From an uncultured Kiritimatiellota bacterium (GTDB taxonomy: Bacteria > Verrucomicrobiota > Kiritimatiellia > RFP12 > UBA1067), in contig CAKTZA010000025.1 of the NCBI GenBank assembly GCA_934635045.1, positions 1 through 45,502 on the forward strand: a DNA stretch of 45,502 bases, written 5' to 3'. The translations under genes were made by a program, and so were the position numbers. Below the pieces are notes generated by a model. It was not told the origin of the DNA, did not search any database, and saw only the letters and a program-made list of their open reading frames with translations. Within the stretch, counting starts at the first letter, position 1, and each line of letters begins with the position of its first letter. Positions 32,673 to 43,828 of the stretch are shown here, one piece after another.

Positions 32673-33467
32673 ATGCTCCTTCGGATCGAGGATCTTGACG
32701 TCTCGTTTCGCTCGGACGAGGGAACGGTGACCTCGGCGGCGCGGCACGTGAACCTGACGCTCGACCGGGGCGAGGTGCTGGGGCTTGTCGGCGAGTCTGG
32801 CTCGGGCAAGAGCTCCGTCGCGCTGTCGGTGCCGCGTCTCCTGCCGAGCCCGCCCGCGTTCTGGCCGAGGGGGCGCATCCTCTTCGACGGCACGGAGATG
32901 CTGTCGCTGCCATTTGCCGAACTGCGCCGTTTGCGCGGCAAGCGCATCGGCGTTGTCTTCCAGGATCCGATGGGGTCGCTCTCGCCGCTCCACCGCATCG
33001 GCGACCAGCTCGTCGAGACCGTGCGCCTGCATGCGGACGTCTCGAAGCGGGCTGCGCGCGAACAGGCGCTCGCGTGGCTCGGCAAGGTCGGGATTCCCGA
33101 CCCGGACGTGCGCGCGCGGGCCTATCCGCACGAGCTCTCGGGCGGCATGCAGCAGCGCGTCATGATCGCGATGGCGCTCATGCTCGAACCCGACCTGCTG
33201 ATCGCCGACGAGCCGACGACGGCGCTCGACGTCACGATCCAGGCGCAGGTGCTGCGGCTCATGAAGGACTTGCACCGCGCAAACGCCGCGATCCTCCTCA
33301 TCACGCATGATCTCGGCGTCGTCGCGCAGATGGCGACGAAGCTCGCGGTCATGAAGGCGGGCGAGGTCGTCGAGACGTCGGACGATCCGGCGGCGTTCTT
33401 CCGCGCGCCGACCCATCCCTATGCGCAGGCGCTCGTGCGCGAGGCGCGGAAGATGGAACTTGCCTGA
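32673..33467 (+). CDS. Peptide-type ABC transporter ATP-binding protein (DppD/OppD-like), orphan
   Basis: 264 residues with a complete nucleotide-binding domain: Walker A GESGSGKSS (about 40-48), Q-loop FQDPMGSLSP, signature SGGMQQR (about 156-162), Walker B LLIADEPTTALD and the switch His in LLITHDLG. The C-terminal PTHPYAQALV is typical of the oligopeptide/nickel subfamily. It begins 6 bases after pilT. No permease, binding protein or second ATPase is in the window, so its partners must be encoded elsewhere. The C-terminal Fe-S-like cysteine region of full DppD is absent, making it slightly short. Confidence 0.88.
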   Translation: MLLRIEDLDVSFRSDEGTVTSAARHVNLTLDRGEVLGLVGESGSGKSSVALSVPRLLPSPPAFWPRGRILFDGTEMLSLPFAELRRLRGKRIGVVFQDPMGSLSPLHRIGDQLVETVRLHADVSKRAAREQALAWLGKVGIPDPDVRARAYPHELSGGMQQRVMIAMALMLEPDLLIADEPTTALDVTIQAQVLRLMKDLHRANAAILLITHDLGVVAQMATKLAVMKAGEVVETSDDPAAFFRAPTHPYAQALVREARKMELA

Positions 33468-33502
33468 AGCCCTTGGCTTTTCGGCCGCAGATTTTTTTCG
33501 CC

Positions 33503-33540
33503 TGACGTGAACCTGCGGTGCAGGCCCTGCATTTACGTCA
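33503..33540. promoter_or_regulatory. Nested palindromes upstream of the ECF sigma factor
   Basis: Outer arms TGACGT (33503-33508) and ACGTCA (33535-33540) enclose the palindrome TGCAGG-C-CCTGCA (33519-33531). It ends 28 bases before the sigma-factor start and may be an operator or mRNA structure. A T7 run lies just before it (33492-33498). Confidence 0.5.
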
Positions 33541-33568
33541 ATGAACAGCACGACGTTCGCGCAGTCGC

Positions 33569-34093
33569 ATGGAAATCTGGTTGGAAATCAGAAAAGACGT
33601 GGAAAGCGGGGCAAAACGGCTCGTTTCCGAGTATGGAGACCGGCTTTTTGCCACCGCTCTCTTGTTGTGCCGTAACGACCACGATGCGGAAGACCTCGTG
33701 TTCCGCACGTTCGACCAGGCGATCCGCAAGATCTCGAAGTATCAGGACACGGGCGACTTCTTCAACTGGCTCTACACGATCCAGCTCAATTTCCGGCGGA
33801 TGGACCTGCGGAAGCGCCGCGTCGAGATCGTGGCGGTCGGCGGTGCGCTCGACCTGCCGGAACGCCCGGACCCGCTGTTTTCCGACCTCGTCGAGGATGC
33901 GGGGCTGGAGGCGTTGCGCACGGCGGTCGGCAGCGTGTCCGAGCCGTTGCGGTTCGTCGTGAAAAGAAGGTATTTCGAAGGAAAGCCCGTCGAGGAGATC
34001 GCCCGTGAACTGGGCGTCCCGGAGGGCACCGTCAAGTCAAGGCTTCACAAGGCAAGGGAGGTACTGCATGGACTGCTGTCCAGAAAACATTGA
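33569..34093 (+). CDS. ECF-type RNA polymerase sigma factor
   Basis: A 174-residue sigma-70-family protein of extracytoplasmic-function size. Region 2 is at about 18-85 (LLCRNDHDAEDLVFRTFDQA, WLYTIQLNFRRMDLRKR) and region 4 at about 115-168 (RRYFEGKPVEEIARELGVPEGTVKSRLHKAREVL, a clear HTH). It directs RNA polymerase to a special promoter set. No good ribosome site precedes the ATG at 33569, so expression may be low or the transcript leaderless. The next gene overlaps its 3' end by 26 bases and encodes a one-pass membrane protein, the usual position for an anti-sigma factor. Confidence 0.88.
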   Translation: MEIWLEIRKDVESGAKRLVSEYGDRLFATALLLCRNDHDAEDLVFRTFDQAIRKISKYQDTGDFFNWLYTIQLNFRRMDLRKRRVEIVAVGGALDLPERPDPLFSDLVEDAGLEALRTAVGSVSEPLRFVVKRRYFEGKPVEEIARELGVPEGTVKSRLHKAREVLHGLLSRKH

Positions 34094-34382
34094 AAAGCGG
34101 CTGCCGGCGGATTTCGCCGACCGGCTGATCGCGCGCATTCGTCTGCGTCGGCGTCGCGAACGCCGCGCGAAGGTCTTGGCGGCGATCGCCGTCCTGATTG
34201 TCGGCTCGATCGTCTGCGTCGGCTTTCTGGGGCCGGAGGAGGCGAAGCCCGTCGGGGAGACGCAGCTCATCGCGGCGCATCCGGAGAGGCCGAAGGATCA
34301 GGTGTCCGGCTGGATGCTGCTGGGCGTCTTTCGTGAGTGTTTCAAACGTGTGAAAACAAACAAAAAGAAAGAAGAAGAGTAA
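34068..34382 (+). CDS. Small one-pass membrane protein, candidate anti-sigma factor
   Basis: 104 residues: a cytosolic N-terminus with LPADFADRLIARIRLRRRRERR, one transmembrane helix (about 35-55, VLAAIAVLIVGSIVCVGFLG) and a C-terminal part ending in a Lys/Glu tail. GGGAGG lies 6 bases upstream of the ATG, inside the sigma-factor gene, so the two are translationally coupled. No zinc-binding anti-sigma motif (HxxxCxxC) is visible, although CC occurs at residues 3-4. The anti-sigma role rests on gene position only. Confidence 0.6.
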   Translation: MDCCPENIEKRLPADFADRLIARIRLRRRRERRAKVLAAIAVLIVGSIVCVGFLGPEEAKPVGETQLIAAHPERPKDQVSGWMLLGVFRECFKRVKTNKKKEEE

Positions 34383-34387
34383 CCTCT

Positions 34388-34837
34388 ATGGCAGTATTAG
34401 GTCAAGGTGTTGTCCTGATGGTCGCGGGAATGGGGATTGTCTACCTGTTCCTCTGGGTGCTGATCGTCATTTCCGAGAAGGCGAGCCAATTCGTCTCGCG
34501 CTTCGATTACATTGTTCCCGACGAGGCGCCGAAGAAGGCGAAGCGCGCGGCGGCGGGCGGCGGAGGGCTGAAGCCCACCGCTCCGATAATGGCGGGCGGC
34601 TCGGTCGGGGCGGTCGCGACGGGTGCGGGCGAGAAGGTGATTGCCCCGGTGCCGGGCACGGTGCTGCGCATCACGGCGGCGAACGGGTCGCGCGTCGCGA
34701 AGGGCGACGAGCTGCTCGTCATGGACGTCATGAAGATGGAGACGCCGTTCTCCGCGCCGTGCGACGGAACCGTCACGATGCTCGTCGCCGCGACGGACAA
34801 GGTCGCGACAGGCGACACGCTCGCCATTATGGGATAA
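34388..34837 (+). CDS. Fusion of decarboxylase gamma subunit (OadG-like) with a biotin carrier domain
   Basis: 149 residues. The N-terminal membrane anchor GQGVVLMVAGMGIVYLFLWVLIVI (residues 5-28) is typical of OadG-type gamma subunits. A Lys/Ala/Gly linker (45-80) leads to a biotinyl domain (82-149) with MDVMKMETP, where Lys116 is the biotinylation site. In related Na+-pumping decarboxylases (oxaloacetate, methylmalonyl-CoA, glutaconyl-CoA) these two functions are on separate chains. It is followed 14 bases later by the beta subunit. The carboxyltransferase (alpha) subunit is not in the window, so the acid decarboxylated cannot be told. Confidence 0.88.
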   Translation: MAVLGQGVVLMVAGMGIVYLFLWVLIVISEKASQFVSRFDYIVPDEAPKKAKRAAAGGGGLKPTAPIMAGGSVGAVATGAGEKVIAPVPGTVLRITAANGSRVAKGDELLVMDVMKMETPFSAPCDGTVTMLVAATDKVATGDTLAIMG

Positions 34838-34851
34838 GAAAGGAAATGACG

Positions 34852-36342
34852 ATGAAGAAGTTCTTGATGATGTTGGCTTTGGCGGGGTGCGCGTGTGGCG
34901 CGCGGGCCGCCGAAGGCGAAAACTGGCTGACGACGGTCGGCAAGGTCTGGGACCTTGGTGGGGAGACGGGCATCGCCGGCTTCCTCGAACGCGCGGCGCC
35001 CGCGTACATCACGGGCGAGTTCGCCGAGGCCGACCGGCCCGAGGCGAAGCCGCTCGCGGCGAACCGCAACGGCTACTACGACAAGGACCTGACGTGGCAC
35101 GGCGGCTACTTCGACGACGTGGGGAACTTCGTCGCGGGGCATCCGGTGCAGACGCTTTTCGGCATGCCCTACGGCCTCGGCCAGCTGATCATGATCCCGG
35201 TCTGCCTCATCCTCATGTACCTCGCGATCGTGAAGGGCTTCGAGCCGCTTCTGCTGCTGCCGATCGGCTTCGGCGGCCTGCTTGCGAACTGTCCGCTTTC
35301 GGGCATCACGGCCCCCGCGATGATGCATGACGGCGTCATCACCTTCCTCGCGAGCGGCATCCCGACGATGACTGGCGGCATTGTCGAGCCGGGCGGCTTC
35401 CTCCACTACTTCTTCAGGTTCGGCATTGACACGGGCGTCTTCCCGATCGTCATCTTCATGGGCGTCGGCGCGATGACGGACTTCGGGCCGCTCATCGCGA
35501 GCCCCAAGTCGGCGCTCCTCGGCGGCGCGGCGCAGTTCGGCATCTTCTTCGCGCTCTTCGGCGCGCTCGGCCTCACGGCACTCTTTCCGGATCTCGGCTT
35601 CGGCCTCAAGGAGGCGAGCTCCATCGGCATCATCGGCGGTGCGGACGGCCCGACGGCCATCTGGCTCACGTCGCGCCTCGCCCCGGATCTCCTCGGCGCG
35701 ATCGCGGTCGCCGCGTATTCCTACATGGCACTCGTGCCGATCATCCAGCCGCCGATCATGAAGGCGCTGACGACGAAGGAGGAACGCCTCATCAAGATGC
35801 CGCAGCTGCGCAACGTCACGAAGATCGAGAAGGTCGCCTTCCCGCTCGTCGTGCTGCTGCTCTGCGCGATTCTCCTGCCGTCGGCCGTGCCGCTCATTGG
35901 CGCGCTCATGCTCGGCAACCTCGCCCGCGAGGTCGGCGCGTCCGTCTCGCGCATTGCGGACACGATGTCGAACGCGCTCATCAACATCGTGACGATCATG
36001 CTCGGCCTCGCGGTCGGCTCGAAGCTCGCGTGCGAGAAGTTCCTGTCGGGCCAGACGCTCGCGATTCTCGCGCTCGGCCTCATCGCGTTCTGCGTCGGCA
36101 CGGCGGGCGGCGTCGTCATGGCGAAGGTCATGAACCTCTTCTGCCGCAAGGAGAACCGCATCAATCCGCTCATCGGCTCGGCGGGCGTCTCGGCCGTGCC
36201 GATGGCCGCGCGCGTCTCGAACAAGGTCGCGCTCGCGGACGATCCGGCGAACTACGTCCTCATGCAGGCGATGGGCCCGAACGTCTCGGGCGTGATCGGC
36301 TCCGCCGTCGTCGCGGGCGTCCTCTACACCCTCTGCCGCTAA
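34852..36342 (+). CDS. oadB: Na+-pumping decarboxylase beta subunit (OadB/MmdB family) with N-terminal extension
   Basis: 496 residues, longer than the usual 375-435. It decarboxylates the carboxybiotin carried by its partner and pumps Na+ across the inner membrane. The family core starts near residue 105 (PYGLGQLIMIPVCLILMYLAI) and has GIIGGADGPTAI with the Na+-binding Asp (about residue 263), plus 8-10 membrane segments, ending in GPNVSGVIGSAVVAGVL. The extra N-terminus has a signal-like segment (MKKFLMMLALAGCACGARA) and a loop region before the first core helix. Start 34852 is preferred over ATG 34846 because AAAGGAA then has normal spacing. Whether it serves oxaloacetate or methylmalonyl-CoA is undecided. 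Confidence 0.9.
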   Translation: MKKFLMMLALAGCACGARAAEGENWLTTVGKVWDLGGETGIAGFLERAAPAYITGEFAEADRPEAKPLAANRNGYYDKDLTWHGGYFDDVGNFVAGHPVQTLFGMPYGLGQLIMIPVCLILMYLAIVKGFEPLLLLPIGFGGLLANCPLSGITAPAMMHDGVITFLASGIPTMTGGIVEPGGFLHYFFRFGIDTGVFPIVIFMGVGAMTDFGPLIASPKSALLGGAAQFGIFFALFGALGLTALFPDLGFGLKEASSIGIIGGADGPTAIWLTSRLAPDLLGAIAVAAYSYMALVPIIQPPIMKALTTKEERLIKMPQLRNVTKIEKVAFPLVVLLLCAILLPSAVPLIGALMLGNLAREVGASVSRIADTMSNALINIVTIMLGLAVGSKLACEKFLSGQTLAILALGLIAFCVGTAGGVVMAKVMNLFCRKENRINPLIGSAGVSAVPMAARVSNKVALADDPANYVLMQAMGPNVSGVIGSAVVAGVLYTLCR

Positions 36343-36394
36343 GGCGGGGGTGTCGTGCGCCTCATTCGCATTTCAAAGGAAAGGTAATCGAAAC

Positions 36395-36508
36395 ATGACA
36401 GGTCGACTCATCGCAATCGTCGCACTCGCCATCGCCGCCGTGATCGGCATGGTCATCATGGGCAAGCTGGCGGACGGCAAGGACGCCACGCCCGAGAAGA
36501 AGGACTGA
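36395..36508 (+). CDS. 37-aa single-helix membrane peptide
   Basis: A short gene with AAAGGAAAGG upstream of its ATG. It encodes one transmembrane helix (LIAIVALAIAAVIGMVIMG) and a charged tail KLADGKDATPEKKD. It lies 52 bases after the decarboxylase beta subunit and may be an accessory subunit of that pump; this is positional inference. Confidence 0.55.
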   Translation: MTGRLIAIVALAIAAVIGMVIMGKLADGKDATPEKKD

Positions 36509-36529
36509 GCGGCGCGCGGATGCGCGCGT

Positions 36530-36559
36530 GCCGGGCGGCGCCCGTTCCTTCCGCCCGGC
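36530..36559 (+). terminator. Hairpin after the decarboxylase genes
   Basis: GCCGGGCGG and CCGCCCGGC pair over 9 bases around a 12-base loop. There is no U-tract, so termination would be imperfect or Rho-assisted. The next promoter starts 18 bases later. Confidence 0.5.
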
Positions 36560-36576
36560 GGAAATCCGTGGCCCGC

Positions 36577-36605
36577 TGGACGCGGCGCGATAAAAAGGGT
36601 ATAAT
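36577..36605 (+). promoter_or_regulatory. Promoter of serC
   Basis: TGGACG (36577-36582), a 17-base spacer ending in AAAAAGGG, and TATAAT (36600-36605). Confidence 0.75.
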
Positions 36606-36691
36606 TCATTCCAATCGTCCACCTGATAAACTCTTCGGGCGGTTGCAAGATAAACTCTAAAACAAAAGTCAAGAAAAGGAACGATAAGAAA

Positions 36692-37789
36692 ATGGCAAGA
36701 GCCTACAACTTCTCCGCAGGTCCTGCGGTTCTCCCCCTTGAGGTCCTTCAGGACGCGCAGAAGGAACTCGTCGACTACAAGGGCTGCGGCATGTCGGTGA
36801 TGGAGATGTCCCATCGCGGCAAGGACTATGACGCGATTCACCAGGAGGCGATCGCGACGTTCAAGGAGCTCTGCGGGCTCGGCGACGACTGGAGCGTCTG
36901 CTTCATCCAGGGCGGCGCGTCGATGCAGTTTGCGATGATCCCGATGAACTTCCTCGGGCAGGGCAGGGACGCCGACTACGCCAAGCAGGGCACCTGGTCG
37001 GGCAAGGCGCTGAAGGAAGGCCAGAAGGTCGCGGAACTGCGTGGCGTGAAGTGCAACGTCGCGGCCGACTGCGCGAAGGACATCCCGACCCGCATGCCGC
37101 GCGCCGACGAGTGGAAGTGGTCGGACGGCGCCGCCTATTACCACATCTGCTCGAACGAGACGATCGCGGGCGCGGAGCTCAAGGCGTTCCCGAAGGTGAA
37201 CGGCCCGCTCATCTGCGACATGTCGTCCGACATCCTCAGCTGCGAACGCGACTACAACCAGTTCGACCTGTTCTACGCGGGCGCGCAGAAGAACCTCGGC
37301 CCGTCCGGCATGGCGGTCGTCGCCATCCGCAAGGAGCTGGCCGAGAAGGGCTGCCCGAAGATCCCGACGATGCTGCAGTACCGCACGTACGTCGACAACG
37401 ACTCGCTCTACAACACGCCGCCGACCTGGGGCATCTACGTCTTCGGCGAGACGATGAAGTGGGTCAAGAAGATGGGCAAGGAGAACCTCTTCAGGCTCAA
37501 CGCCGAGAAGGCGAAGCTGCTCTACGACGCGATTGACGCGAGCGACTTCTGGACGGGCACGGCGCTTCCCGAGTTCCGCTCGAACATGAACGTCACGTGG
37601 CGCATCAAGGGCGGCGACGAGGAGCTGGAGAAGAAGTTCCTCGACGAGGCGAAGAAGCTCGGCATGTCGTCCCTCAAGGGCCACCGTTCGGTCGGCGGGC
37701 TCCGGGCGTCGATCTACAACGCCTTCCCGAAGGCGGGCGTCGAGGCGCTCGTCGACTTCATGAAGGACTTCGAGAAGCGCAACGGCTGA
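36692..37789 (+). CDS. serC: Phosphoserine aminotransferase
   Basis: A 365-residue PLP-dependent cytoplasmic enzyme of serine (and vitamin B6) biosynthesis that converts 3-phosphohydroxypyruvate and glutamate to phosphoserine. Family motifs are complete: YNFSAGPAVLP at the N-terminus, MEMSHRGKDYD, FIQGGASMQF, the SSD before the PLP site, AGAQKNLGPSG with Lys200 as the PLP lysine, and NMNVTWRI and SLKGHRSVGGLRASIYNA near the C-terminus. AAAGGAACG lies 8-16 bases before the ATG. It has its own promoter. Length and residues are normal. Confidence 0.95.
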   Translation: MARAYNFSAGPAVLPLEVLQDAQKELVDYKGCGMSVMEMSHRGKDYDAIHQEAIATFKELCGLGDDWSVCFIQGGASMQFAMIPMNFLGQGRDADYAKQGTWSGKALKEGQKVAELRGVKCNVAADCAKDIPTRMPRADEWKWSDGAAYYHICSNETIAGAELKAFPKVNGPLICDMSSDILSCERDYNQFDLFYAGAQKNLGPSGMAVVAIRKELAEKGCPKIPTMLQYRTYVDNDSLYNTPPTWGIYVFGETMKWVKKMGKENLFRLNAEKAKLLYDAIDASDFWTGTALPEFRSNMNVTWRIKGGDEELEKKFLDEAKKLGMSSLKGHRSVGGLRASIYNAFPKAGVEALVDFMKDFEKRNG

Positions 37790-37848
37790 CCGGCCGGAAG
37801 GGCGCTTGGTCACACGGGACCATTCCCTCAAGAATTGGAGAAAAGACT

Positions 37849-39159
37849 ATGGCGACATTCCAATACATCGCGAAGGATGCGTCCGGCGCGGAACGGCGCG
37901 GGACGGTCGAGGCGGGCGACCGCAGTTCGGCCATCGCGGCCGTGCGCGCGCAGGGGCTCCTGCCGACGGCTCTTGGCGAGGTGAAGAGCGCGTCGGCGGC
38001 CCCGGCGCCCAAGAAGGGCGGCAAGCCCGCGAAGGCCCCTGCGAAGAAGGCGGGCCTGAACAAGAACATCCAGATCAACATCAAGCTGCCGGGCTTCCTG
38101 CGCGGGCGCGTCAAGACGAAGGTCCTCACGCAGTTCACGCGCCAGCTGGCGACGCTCGTGAACGCGGGGCTTCCGCTCATGCGCGGGCTGGAGGTCCTGA
38201 AGCGGCAGATGAAGGATGCGCAGATGGTCGAGGCCCTGAACGGCATCTCCGAGAACATCTCGGCGGGCGGCACGTTCTCGGAGGCGCTGACGGCGTATCC
38301 GAAGATCTTCGACAAGCTCTACGTCAACATGGTGAAGGCCGGCGAGGCGGGCGGCGTCCTGGAAGTCGTCCTCGGCCGTCTCGCGGAGTTCGCGGAGAAG
38401 TCGGAGAAGATCAAGAACAAGGTGAAGGGCGCGATGATCTACCCGTGCGTCGTTCTCGTCGCCGCCGTCGGCATCACGTGGTTCCTGCTCGTCGCGGTCA
38501 TTCCGAAGTTCCAGCAGGTCTTCAACGACATGCTGGGCGGCGCGGCGCTGCCGCCGATCACGCAGTTCGTCATCGACGCCTCCGAGTTCATGCAGAACAA
38601 CGGCCTCCAGATCGCGCTCGCCGTCGTCGCGCTCGTCGTCATCTACAAGGTGATCGGCAAGACGGAGAAGGGCGCGTATTTCTTCGACGCGCTCAAGCTG
38701 AAGATGCCGGTCACGGGCACGCTCGCCCAGCGCTCGGCCGTCTCGAAGTTCACGCGCACGCTCGGCACGCTGCTGTCGTCGGGCGTGCCGATCCTGCAGT
38801 CGCTCACGATCACGCGCGACACGACGGGCAACCGCATCCTCACGCAGGCGATTCAGGACGTGCACGACGCGGTGAAGGAGGGCGAGTCGATGACGGAGCC
38901 CCTGTCGCAGTGCAAGGTCTTCCCGCCGATGGTCGTCTCGATGGTCGAGGTCGGCGAGGAGACGGGCGCGCTGGCCGATATGCTCACGCGCATCGCGAAC
39001 ACGTATGACGACGAGGTCGACAACGCGGTCGCGGGCATGACGGCGGCGATCGAGCCGGCGCTCATCATCGTCCTTGCGGTCGTCGTCGGCACGGTCGTCA
39101 TCGCGATGTTCCTGCCGATGGTGAAGATCATCGGCTCCGTCTCCGGGGCGGCCGGCTGA
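37849..39159 (+). CDS. pilC: Type IV pilus / type II secretion inner-membrane platform protein
   Basis: A 436-residue GspF-fold protein with two homologous halves (about 90-215 and 290-415), each a cytosolic helical domain followed by membrane helices. It begins MATFQYIAKDASG, the standard PilC/GspF opening, and has FTRQLATLVNAGLPL, GGVLEVVLGRLAEFAEKSE, FTRTLGTLLSSGVPILQSL and MVEVGEETGALADML. An Ala/Lys/Pro-rich linker (45-70) is longer than usual. It would interact with PilT (31.6 kb). GGAG lies 9 bases upstream of the start. The stop overlaps the next ATG by one base. Confidence 0.93.
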   Translation: MATFQYIAKDASGAERRGTVEAGDRSSAIAAVRAQGLLPTALGEVKSASAAPAPKKGGKPAKAPAKKAGLNKNIQINIKLPGFLRGRVKTKVLTQFTRQLATLVNAGLPLMRGLEVLKRQMKDAQMVEALNGISENISAGGTFSEALTAYPKIFDKLYVNMVKAGEAGGVLEVVLGRLAEFAEKSEKIKNKVKGAMIYPCVVLVAAVGITWFLLVAVIPKFQQVFNDMLGGAALPPITQFVIDASEFMQNNGLQIALAVVALVVIYKVIGKTEKGAYFFDALKLKMPVTGTLAQRSAVSKFTRTLGTLLSSGVPILQSLTITRDTTGNRILTQAIQDVHDAVKEGESMTEPLSQCKVFPPMVVSMVEVGEETGALADMLTRIANTYDDEVDNAVAGMTAAIEPALIIVLAVVVGTVVIAMFLPMVKIIGSVSGAAG

Positions 39160-39392
39160 TGGCCCTCCTGCAGCTCGGGCGGATCGTCGGGGTGCTCGCG
39201 CTCCTCATCGTCGCGGCTCTCCTCGCGACGCCGCCCGGTCGCCTTCCGCTCGCCTTGCGCGGCGTCTACCGGATCCTGCGCCGCGACCGGGGGCTGCCCG
39301 ACGCCGTGCCGTCCGTCGGCCCCGCCTCGACGGGGCGGCGCCTCTGGGCGTTCGCCCTCGTCCTCCTCGCCGCCGCGCTGGCGGTCGCGTAA
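39159..39392 (+). CDS. Small two-helix membrane protein, unknown
   Basis: 77 residues with hydrophobic helices at about 8-24 and 62-77, separated by an Arg-rich, Pro-rich loop. The start overlaps the pilC stop (TGATG), so it is translated with pilC and may belong to the pilus or secretion assembly. I recognise no family. Confidence 0.65.
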   Translation: MALLQLGRIVGVLALLIVAALLATPPGRLPLALRGVYRILRRDRGLPDAVPSVGPASTGRRLWAFALVLLAAALAVA

Positions 39393-39431
39393 GCCGATGA
39401 TGCGCGGTCGGGGGACGGCTCCCGCTGACAC

Positions 39432-39460
39432 TTGATTTGGCCATCTGAAAAAGGTATAAT
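39432..39460 (+). promoter_or_regulatory. Promoter of the pyruvate:ferredoxin oxidoreductase gene
   Basis: TTGATT (39432-39437), a 17-base spacer ending in AAAAAGG, and TATAAT (39455-39460). This is the best-matching promoter in the window, in line with high expression. Confidence 0.85.
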
Positions 39461-39512
39461 TCACCGATAAATTTCAACCCATACTGCAACCACACAAAAA
39501 AGGAACTGGTAC

Positions 39513-43112
<3,600 letters not shown>

Positions 43113-43164
43113 GTTTCGCTCAACCTCCACAGCCGCCGGTAGGCGCGAAGGGGGATTGTCCGCA

Positions 43165-43199
43165 AACGAAGGCGCGGCACTTGTTGCCGCGCCTTCGTT
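43165..43199 (+). terminator. Strong terminator after PFOR
   Basis: A perfect 15-bp stem (AACGAAGGCGCGGCA with its complement), loop CTTGT, followed by CTTG. The stem is long and GC-rich although the U-tract is weak. Confidence 0.85.
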
Positions 43200-43273
43200 C
43201 TTGATACAAACGCAATCATCCAGTTCCTTGAGCCCCGTTGTCGTGTTCCCAGCGACACCAGAACCGCAACCCG

Positions 43274-43393
43274 ATATCCAACCTTCAACGGCAGACGGGC
43301 ATCGGGTACAATCATGTCGCCCGTCTTATCGAGCTGTTGGAAGAGCGAGGCGTCATCGGCCCGCAGATCGGCGCGCAGCGGGGGAGATTCTGA
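43274..43393 (+). pseudogene. Relic of an FtsK/SpoIIIE gamma (DNA-recognition winged-helix) domain
   Basis: One frame reads ISNLQRQTGIGYNHVARLI, then ELLEERGVIGPQIGAQRG, before a stop. This matches the conserved FtsK C-terminal gamma domain (S-x-LQR-x(3)-IGYNRAARL...LE..GIVGP). A one-base shift near the end gives GEILKP and a stop, which is how FtsK proteins tend to finish (REIL). So the piece is a frameshifted tail without the rest of the protein. No start codon with a ribosome site precedes it. Confidence 0.75.
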
Positions 43394-43415
43394 AGCCGTA
43401 GCGAAGCGAACTGTG

Positions 43416-43469
43416 ATAATTTCGGATTTCAATATTATAATTTCGCATCAGTTTATTATAATTCGGCAT
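43416..43469. repeat. Three 12-bp direct repeats with 21-bp period
   Basis: ATAATTTCGGAT (43416), ATAATTTCGCAT (43437) and ATAATTCGGCAT (43458) are exactly 21 bases apart, two helical turns. The last copy ends at the -35 of the next promoter, so they are likely sites for the regulator encoded at 43535. Confidence 0.8.
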
Positions 43470-43497
43470 TGAGTCTTAGGGGCATAAATGCTATAAT
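43469..43497 (+). promoter_or_regulatory. Promoter of the XRE regulator and restriction gene
   Basis: TTGAGT (43469-43474), a 17-base spacer and TATAAT (43492-43497), immediately downstream of the three repeats. Confidence 0.78.
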
Positions 43498-43534
43498 CAT
43501 TGCCAATCATCCCTTGAAAGGCATTGAAAGCGAT

Positions 43535-43789
43535 ATGGCATTGTGCTACAAGAAACTCTGGAAACTCCTGATTGACAAAGACATGACTCGCGCAGCCCTG
43601 CGCGAGGCGACCGGCATTGCCCCCGCCACGATCTCCAAGATGTCCAGGGGCGAGTCTGTCGGCGCGAATGTCCTTGAGCGCATCTGCGAATCGCTCCAGT
43701 GCAACATCGGTGACATCGTGGACTATGTTCCCGTTCGCCGTTCGCCGGTTGGCCGCGAATGCAAGTCCCGCAAATGCAAGTCCAATTGA
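43535..43789 (+). CDS. XRE/Cro-type helix-turn-helix regulator
   Basis: 84 residues; start at 43535 chosen because the HTH domain begins directly after it (MALCYKKLWKLLIDKDM). The helix-turn-helix is TRAALREATGIAPATISKMSRGE, followed by LERICESLQCNIGDIVDYVP, typical of the small Cro/CI-like regulators of the YozG type. The C-terminus CKSRKCKSN is basic and repeated. It likely controls its own promoter through the three upstream repeats and sets the level of the restriction enzyme gene, which starts 39 bases later. Confidence 0.85.
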   Translation: MALCYKKLWKLLIDKDMTRAALREATGIAPATISKMSRGESVGANVLERICESLQCNIGDIVDYVPVRRSPVGRECKSRKCKSN

Positions 43790-43794
43790 CTTGC
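43776..43794 (+). promoter_or_regulatory. Hairpin over the regulator's stop codon
   Basis: GCAAGTC-CAATT-GACTTGC folds into a 7-bp stem spanning the stop codon of the XRE gene, 34 bases before the restriction gene start. It may tune read-through or translation. Confidence 0.45.
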
Positions 43795-43828
43795 GGCTAA
43801 ACGTCGCCCGGAAGAAAGGAACCCGAAC

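Noticed and set aside
32673..33467. Complete oligopeptide ABC transport operon
   Set aside because: Only one ATPase gene is present; no permease or binding protein on either side.
43156..43401. Plus-strand 81-codon open frame after PFOR
   Set aside because: It begins inside the PFOR terminator and lies in a different frame from the FtsK-like residues; only its last residues (GEILKP) fall in the frameshifted FtsK end.
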